Source: Fodinibacter sp963730365 (GTDB lineage: Bacteria > Actinomycetota > Actinomycetes > Actinomycetales > Dermatophilaceae). Taken from it: a stretch of 64,000 nucleotides of DNA. Shown piece after piece: positions 59,343 to 64,000 of the stretch. Below the pieces are notes generated by a model. That model made no database searches, had not been told where the DNA came from, and worked only from the letters and a program-made list of their open reading frames with translations. The stretch is from assembly GCA_963730365.1 (NCBI GenBank), contig CAVSRM010000006.1:1-64000 (forward strand), in the 5' to 3' direction. The translations under genes and the position numbers were made by a program. Each line of letters opens with the position of its first letter. Position 1 is the stretch's first letter.

Positions 59343-60205
59343 CCGTGCGCCGCTACCGCATCGTGCACTCGACCTCGTTCAGCTACAGCGCACCCGTGCG
59401 TGCCGCCCACAACGAGCTGCGGATGACCCCGCTCAACGAGGCCGGTCAGACGACGCTGGAGAACCGGATCCGGATCAAGCCGCTCACCTGGAGCCACGTC
59501 TACCGCGACCACTGGGGCACCCACGTCATGGCGATGGAGAGCCTCTCGCCGCACGACCGCCTCGACATCGAGGCGACCTCCACGGTCGAGCGTTCCGAGG
59601 CCGAGGCCGAGCACACCGAGGGGGCGCACCCCGAGGGGGTGCTCGACTGGGACGCGCTGCACGACCGGGACCTCCAGGACCGCAGCTATGAGTGGCTCAT
59701 GCTCTCGCCGCGCACCCGCCCGGGAGAGGCGATGGCCGAGCTGGTCGACGGCATCCGCGACCTCCCCAGACCCAAGGACGCCGCCGACGAGATCTGCGCC
59801 ATCGTCCGCTCGCAGATGCGCTATGACACCGGCATCACCGGTGTGCACAGCCGGGCGGAGGAGGCCTGGGCCGAGCGCGGTGGGGTGTGCCAGGACTTCG
59901 CCCACATCGCCATCGGCGCGCTTCGCACCCTCGGCCTGCCGGCGCGGTACGTCTCGGGCTACCTCGTGCCCAAGCGGGACAGCGACGTGGGGGAGACCAG
60001 CGTGGGGGAGAGCCACGCGTGGATCGAGTACTGGGACGACGGCTGGGTCGCGCTGGACCCGACGAACGGGAGCGCGGTGGGGGCCGACCACATCATCGTC
60101 GCCCGCGGCCGTGACTACGACGACGTGCCGCCGTTCAAGGGGCTCTACTCCGGCACGGCCACGGCCGCCCTCGAGGTGAGTGTCTCGATCACGCGCCTGG
60201 CGTGA
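59339..60205 (+). CDS. Transglutaminase-like protein
   Basis: This 288-residue protein has an N-terminal transglutaminase-associated domain (YRIVHSTSFSYSAPVRAAHNELRM) and a papain-like core with C184 in GVCQDFAHIA, the histidine in ESHAWIEYW and the aspartate in LDPTNGS. It could cleave or cross-link peptide bonds. It is the third gene of the ATP-grasp/alpha-E trio. Its stop overlaps the convergent sulfate-permease-like gene by 17 bases. Confidence 0.88.
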   Translation: MTVRRYRIVHSTSFSYSAPVRAAHNELRMTPLNEAGQTTLENRIRIKPLTWSHVYRDHWGTHVMAMESLSPHDRLDIEATSTVERSEAEAEHTEGAHPEGVLDWDALHDRDLQDRSYEWLMLSPRTRPGEAMAELVDGIRDLPRPKDAADEICAIVRSQMRYDTGITGVHSRAEEAWAERGGVCQDFAHIAIGALRTLGLPARYVSGYLVPKRDSDVGETSVGESHAWIEYWDDGWVALDPTNGSAVGADHIIVARGRDYDDVPPFKGLYSGTATAALEVSVSITRLA

Positions 60206-61955
60206 CGCCCGTGGCGTGGTGCGCGTCGCGGGCGACGTGGCGCCGGGCGTGGGTGATGGCCTCGGGAGTGGTGTCGAAGACGTGATGGAGCGCGACGAGG
60301 TCCTGGTGGATCCCGGTCGCGATGAGCCGTCCCACGAACCGTTCCGGCACACCGGAGAGCAGCACGGTGACGCCGCGCGAGCGGAGTGAGCGAATCGTGT
60401 CGGCCAGCACCGCGGCGCCGGTGGCGTCGAGGGTGGTGACGTGCGCCATCCGCAGGATGACGACGCGCACGTCGCTCACCTCGGTGAGTCCCAGCAGGGC
60501 GGTGTGGGCCCCGCCGAAGAACAGTGGGCCCTCGAGCCGGTAGGCCACGACGTGCTCGTGGAGCAGGTTCACCTCCTCGGCATCGTGATCGGCGGACTCC
60601 GGCAAGGCGCCCGACTCGTCGGCATGGCCACGAAGGTCCTCCTCGTGCAGCACCGTCGTGCGGGCAAGCTGGCGGAGTGCGAGGCCGCCGGCGGCGACGA
60701 TGCCGAGGACGACAGCGGTCGCGAGATCCAGCACGACGGTGGCGAGGAAGGTCAGTCCCAGCACGAATGCGTCGCTGCGCGACGCCCTCATCAGCGCCCG
60801 CAGGCTCGACACCTCCACCATCCGCACCGCCGTCGCGATGAGCACCCCGGCGAGTGCGGCCAGCGGGATCATCGACACGACGCCGGCGAGTGCCAGCACG
60901 ACCACGAGCAGGACCAGGGAGTGCACGACGGCAGCGAGACGGGAGCGGGCGCCGGACCTGACGTTGACCGCGGTCCTCGCAATGGCCGCGGTGGCGGGGA
61001 TGCCGCCGAGCAGCGGCGCCGCGAGGTTGGCCAGGCCCTGCCCGAACAGCTCGCGGTCGGGGTCGTGGCGGGTCGACACGCTCATGGCGTCGGCGACGGT
61101 CGCGGACAGCAGGCTCTCCAGCGCCGCCAGCGCGGCGACCGCGACCGCGGGCACTGCGAGCACGCGGAGGTCGCTCCACGTCACCGACGGGAGACCAGGA
61201 GTGAACAGCCGTTCGGGCAGGGCACCGATCGTGCTCACGGGGAGGTTGGCCAGGCTCACCGTGGCGGTGGCCACGATGACGGCGAGGAGAGCCACCGGCG
61301 CAGCCGGCCTCAGGCGGGTGAGCACGAGGATCGCCGCACCAACCCCCAGGCTGATGGCGACGGGGGCGAGCAGGGGGTCCGCGAACCACTCGCCGACCGC
61401 GGCTGCCGCGGAGGCCACGACGTGCTCGTGGCTCGCGCTGAGCCCCAGCGCCGCCGGCACCTGCTGGAGCGCGATGAGTGCCGCGATCCCGAGCGTGAAC
61501 CCTTCGATGACGGGCAGAGGGATGAGGCGCACGTACCGGCCGGCGCCGGCCAGGCCCATGGCCACCAGCAGCACCCCGGCCATGAGGCCGACGACGAGCA
61601 CACCGTCAGCGCCATGGGCTGCGACGATCGGCACGAGGACGACGGTCATGGCTCCGGTGGGCCCGGACACCTGCACGTGGCTCCCACCGAACACCGCTGC
61701 GACGGTCCCGGCGACGACCGCGGTCACCAGTCCGGCGGTGGCGCCCAGCCCGGAGGCGATACCGAACGCCAGGGCCAAGGGGAGGGCAACGACACCGACG
61801 GTGACTCCGGCCACCACGTCCCGGCGTGGCGTGCGGAGCATCGCGGCGAGGTCGCGGCGTCGCGGGCGTACGGCATCGAGCCGGGTGCGGAGGTGCCGCG
61901 CAGCGTCACGGGCCGGACCGCCCGTGGGCACCGTGCTCGCCGGTGGGGAGGTCAC
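60189..61955 (-). CDS. SulP-family anion transporter with STAS domain
   Basis: This 588-residue membrane protein has the SulP core: DVVAGVTVGVVALPLALAFG, FGGSHVQVSGPTGAMTVVLV, LFGQGLANLAAPLLGGIPATAAI and ARTAVNVRSGARS. A C-terminal STAS domain (residues 450-560, VRVVILRMAHVTTLDATGAAVL) follows. Family members carry sulfate, bicarbonate or related anions. Its ATG overlaps the stop of the ArsR-type regulator (ATGA), so the regulator probably controls it. Confidence 0.88.
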   Translation of the reverse strand: MTSPPASTVPTGGPARDAARHLRTRLDAVRPRRRDLAAMLRTPRRDVVAGVTVGVVALPLALAFGIASGLGATAGLVTAVVAGTVAAVFGGSHVQVSGPTGAMTVVLVPIVAAHGADGVLVVGLMAGVLLVAMGLAGAGRYVRLIPLPVIEGFTLGIAALIALQQVPAALGLSASHEHVVASAAAAVGEWFADPLLAPVAISLGVGAAILVLTRLRPAAPVALLAVIVATATVSLANLPVSTIGALPERLFTPGLPSVTWSDLRVLAVPAVAVAALAALESLLSATVADAMSVSTRHDPDRELFGQGLANLAAPLLGGIPATAAIARTAVNVRSGARSRLAAVVHSLVLLVVVLALAGVVSMIPLAALAGVLIATAVRMVEVSSLRALMRASRSDAFVLGLTFLATVVLDLATAVVLGIVAAGGLALRQLARTTVLHEEDLRGHADESGALPESADHDAEEVNLLHEHVVAYRLEGPLFFGGAHTALLGLTEVSDVRVVILRMAHVTTLDATGAAVLADTIRSLRSRGVTVLLSGVPERFVGRLIATGIHQDLVALHHVFDTTPEAITHARRHVARDAHHATGVTPGA

Positions 61956-62278
61956 CGGGGGGTGATGTCGTCGACGAGCTCACCCTGGTCGGCGACCTTG
62001 GCGCGCAGGATCTGGCGGGCGCTGGCCAGCAGGTCGCGCACTGCGGGAAGGGCCAGCGAGTAGATGACCTCCCCGCCCAGGCGCCGCTGGGTGACCAGAC
62101 CGGCGAGCCGCAGCACGGCGAGCTGTTGGGAGAGGTTGGGCGCCTCGACGTCGATGGCCGCGAGGAGCTCGTGCACCGGCCGGTCGCCCTCGGCCAGCAG
62201 CTCCAGCACCCGGATCCGGACCGGGTGCCCGAGGGTGCGGAAGAACTCGGCCTTGGCCTGGTAGAGCGGGACGGGCAC
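61952..62278 (-). CDS. ArsR/SmtB-family transcriptional repressor
   Basis: This protein has about 108 residues with the winged-helix AEFFRTLGHPVRIRVLELLAEG, the recognition helix region EAPNLSQQLAVLRLAGLV and wing RRLGGEVIYSLAL. No cysteine occurs, so it is unlikely to sense metals through a thiolate site. The GTG at 62278 follows AAGGAG by 5 nt; an earlier TTG lies inside the operator. It heads an operon with the SulP gene. Confidence 0.85.
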   Translation of the reverse strand: MPVPLYQAKAEFFRTLGHPVRIRVLELLAEGDRPVHELLAAIDVEAPNLSQQLAVLRLAGLVTQRRLGGEVIYSLALPAVRDLLASARQILRAKVADQGELVDDITPR

Positions 62279-62287
62279 GACATCTCC

Positions 62288-62311
62288 TTGCGTACTTGCG
62301 GAAGTCTGCAA
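62288..62311. promoter_or_regulatory. Palindromic operator of the ArsR-SulP operon
   Basis: TTGC, 2 bases, ACTT, 4 bases, AAGT, 2 bases, GCAA: all paired positions are symmetric. It lies between the -10 TATAGT (62311-62316, minus strand) and the GTG at 62278, so binding would block transcription of the regulator and transporter. Confidence 0.75.
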
Positions 62312-62404
62312 CTATACGCCCTCGCCTTCGCCGCACGTGCGGGGGTGGGGCACGGCGGGCGGGATTGCCGGGGACGGCGGCTCCCGGCATACCCTTGTCC
62401 CGCC

Positions 62405-63934
62405 ATGACTGCACCGAACACCGCTCCACGCACCTACGACATCCGCACCCACGGGTGCCAGATGAACGTCCACGACTCCGAGCGACTTGCCGGGCTCCTC
62501 GAGACGGCCGGCTACGTCGACCTCGCCAGCCTCCCGTCCGAGGTTCGCAGCGACGTGGCCGACGTCGTCGTGTTCAACACCTGCGCGGTGCGCGAGAACG
62601 CCGACAACAAGCTGTACGGCAACCTCGGGCAGCTCCGGCCCGCCAAGACCGCCAACCCCGACCTGCAGATCGCGGTCGGTGGGTGCATGGCCCAGAAGGA
62701 CCGGGCGACCATCGTGGACCGCGCGCCGTGGGTCGACGTCGTCTTCGGGACGCACAACATCGGGAGCCTGCCCGCCCTGCTCGACCGCGCCCGGCACAAC
62801 AAGCGTGCCGAGGTCGAGATCCTCGAGTCCCTCGAGACCTTCCCCTCCACCCTGCCGACCCGGCGCGACTCGGCCTTCGCCGGCTGGGTCTCGATCTCGG
62901 TGGGCTGCAACAACACCTGCACGTTCTGCATCGTGCCCAGCCTGCGAGGCAAGGAGCAGGACCGTCGCCCCGGAGACGTCCTCGCCGAGATCGAGGCGCT
63001 GGTCGCCCAGGGTGTCATCGAGGTGACCCTCCTCGGGCAGAACGTCAACACCTACGGCGTGGAGTTCGGCGACCGGTTGGCCTTCGGCAAGCTGCTGCGC
63101 TCGTGCGGCGAGATCGAGGGGCTCGAGCGGGTGCGCTTCACGAGCCCGCACCCGGCGGCCTTCACCGACGACGTCATCGAGGCCATGGCCCAGACCCCGA
63201 ACGTCATGCCCAGCCTGCACATGCCGCTGCAGTCCGGGTCGGACCGGGTGCTCAAGGCGATGCGACGCTCCTATCGCAGCGAGAAGTTCCTCGGCATCAT
63301 CGACAAGGTCCGCCACGCGATCCCCGATGCGGCGATCACCACCGACATCATCGTGGGGTTTCCGGGCGAGACCGAGGAGGACTTCGCACAGACCCTGCGG
63401 GTCGTCGAGGAGTCGCGATTCTCCAGCGCGTTCACCTTCCAGTACTCCATCCGTCCGGGCACTCCGGCCGCCACGATGGACGACCAGCTCCCCAAGGCCG
63501 TGGTCCAGGAGCGCTTCGAGCGGCTCATCGCGCTCCAGGAGCAGGTGTCCTGGGCCGAGAACCGGCGCATCGAGGGCCGCGAGGTCGAGGTGCTCGTCGC
63601 CCCCGGGGAGGGTCGCAAGGACGGCGAGACCTCGAGGATGTCGGGCCGGGCCCGCGACAACCGGCTGGTTCACTTCGGCGTGCCGGACGGCGGCGAGCGA
63701 CCTCGCCCCGGTGACGTGGTCACGACTGCCGTCACCTATGGGGCACCGCACCACCTGGTCGCCGACAGTGGCCTGCGGGGCGGCGCGTATGCCGTGCGCC
63801 GCACCTCCGGTGGCGCGGCCTGGGAGGCGCTCCAGGGCGCACCCGTGCCGGGCAAGCCGGCGGTGTCATTGGGGATGCCCGGGCTGGGCCGGCCCACGAC
63901 ACCTGCCGTCAGCGGGGCGGCCTGCTCGTCCTGA
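62405..63934 (+). CDS. miaB: tRNA-2-methylthio-N6-dimethylallyladenosine synthase
   Basis: This 509-residue radical SAM methylthiotransferase has YDIRTHGCQMNVHDSERLAG, VFNTCAVRENADNKLYGNL, GGCMAQKD, and the SAM cluster motif C168-x3-C172-x2-C175 in GCNNTCTFCIVPSLRG. MPLQSGSDRVLKAMRRSY and IIVGFPGETEEDF follow, then a TRAM domain. It methylthiolates i6A37 of tRNAs. TACCCT lies 9 nt before the ATG. The rimO paralogue is at 36358. The C-terminal tail is low in complexity. Confidence 0.95.
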   Translation: MTAPNTAPRTYDIRTHGCQMNVHDSERLAGLLETAGYVDLASLPSEVRSDVADVVVFNTCAVRENADNKLYGNLGQLRPAKTANPDLQIAVGGCMAQKDRATIVDRAPWVDVVFGTHNIGSLPALLDRARHNKRAEVEILESLETFPSTLPTRRDSAFAGWVSISVGCNNTCTFCIVPSLRGKEQDRRPGDVLAEIEALVAQGVIEVTLLGQNVNTYGVEFGDRLAFGKLLRSCGEIEGLERVRFTSPHPAAFTDDVIEAMAQTPNVMPSLHMPLQSGSDRVLKAMRRSYRSEKFLGIIDKVRHAIPDAAITTDIIVGFPGETEEDFAQTLRVVEESRFSSAFTFQYSIRPGTPAATMDDQLPKAVVQERFERLIALQEQVSWAENRRIEGREVEVLVAPGEGRKDGETSRMSGRARDNRLVHFGVPDGGERPRPGDVVTTAVTYGAPHHLVADSGLRGGAYAVRRTSGGAAWEALQGAPVPGKPAVSLGMPGLGRPTTPAVSGAACSS

Positions 63935-64000
63935 GCGACGCAGAGGGCCGGTCGCCCACAGGACGAGGGCGAGGACCACGCCGAGGGCTCCGAGCCCCAG
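63866..64000 (-). CDS. Possible C-terminus of a membrane protein, cut by the window edge
   Basis: The last 135 bases read on the minus strand as GLGALGVVLALVLWATGPLR, a membrane segment, followed by a basic tail RRSGRAGRPADG and a stop at 63866-63868, inside the 3' end of miaB. Coding bias is suggestive but short. I cannot name it. Confidence 0.3.
   Translation of the reverse strand: MGLGALGVVLALVLWATGPLRRSGRAGRPADGRCRGPAQPGHPQ

Noticed and set aside
60441..62063. Plus-strand open frame opposite the SulP gene
   Set aside because: It is rich in Arg, Gly and His with no domain and matches antisense of a transmembrane gene.
1..64000. Integrated mobile element or phage
   Set aside because: No integrase, transposase, phage structural gene, attachment-site pair or tRNA boundary was seen.

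Overview
The window is high-GC chromosomal DNA from an actinobacterium, probably Micrococcales and perhaps Intrasporangiaceae. The phylum rests on gene order seen here (pgsA-cinA-clgR; lhr next to nei2; DUF3046-recA-recX), on a LexA box of the actinobacterial type, and on RecA-NDp-type promoters. The family is an inference. No rRNA, tRNA, CRISPR array, integrase or transposase was recognised, and no gene-free stretch exceeds about 300 bases.

Region 1-10.4 kb is an exopolysaccharide locus: family 4 glycosyltransferases, a BY-kinase (chain-length regulator), a membrane protein that may be a polymerase, a polysaccharide deacetylase, an AsnB-like amidotransferase, a GNAT protein, an O-antigen ligase/polymerase and a sugar epimerase. 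Nearly every gene in the first 5.8 kb is split by frameshifts, so this is either an error-prone piece of assembly or a decaying cluster. Region 10.6-15.6 kb holds an unusual accessory set: a cysteine-rich Tat-exported protein, a MauE-thioredoxin fusion, a nucleotidyltransferase-like protein, two PqqD-like proteins, an HPr-kinase-like ATPase, and a tyrosine phosphatase that may serve the BY-kinase. Region 15.7-20.4 kb encodes a secreted phosphoesterase, a secreted CotH protein with W-repeats, and a glycosyltransferase-like protein.

Region 20.5-40.2 kb is mostly housekeeping: dapB, a CbiX-like chelatase, an enoyl-CoA hydratase/GNAT/AzlCD operon on the minus strand, osmC, thyA-folA, dapA-RNase J, ftsK, a second MauE-thioredoxin fusion, a degenerate channel-like protein, an M19 dipeptidase, rimO-pgsA-cinA, clgR and nei2. 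Region 40.2-56.1 kb is rich in DNA-damage functions: lhr, a LuxR-family ATPase regulator, a collagen-like secreted protein, agmatine catabolism (aguBA), DUF3046, an ABC exporter, recA and recX. Region 56.1-64 kb has a YccF protein, the conserved trio of circularly permuted ATP-grasp, alpha-E and transglutaminase proteins, an ArsR-SulP operon with a clear operator, and miaB.

Two regulatory themes stand out. First, about fifteen genes carry a TANNNT hexamer 6-7 nt before the start codon with no ribosome-binding site, which fits widespread leaderless transcription and fixes many starts. Second, lhr, the ABC exporter and recA each carry a RecA-NDp-like element with identical 6-nt spacing, which suggests a local DNA-damage (PafBC-type) regulon; recA also has a 16-bp LexA box.
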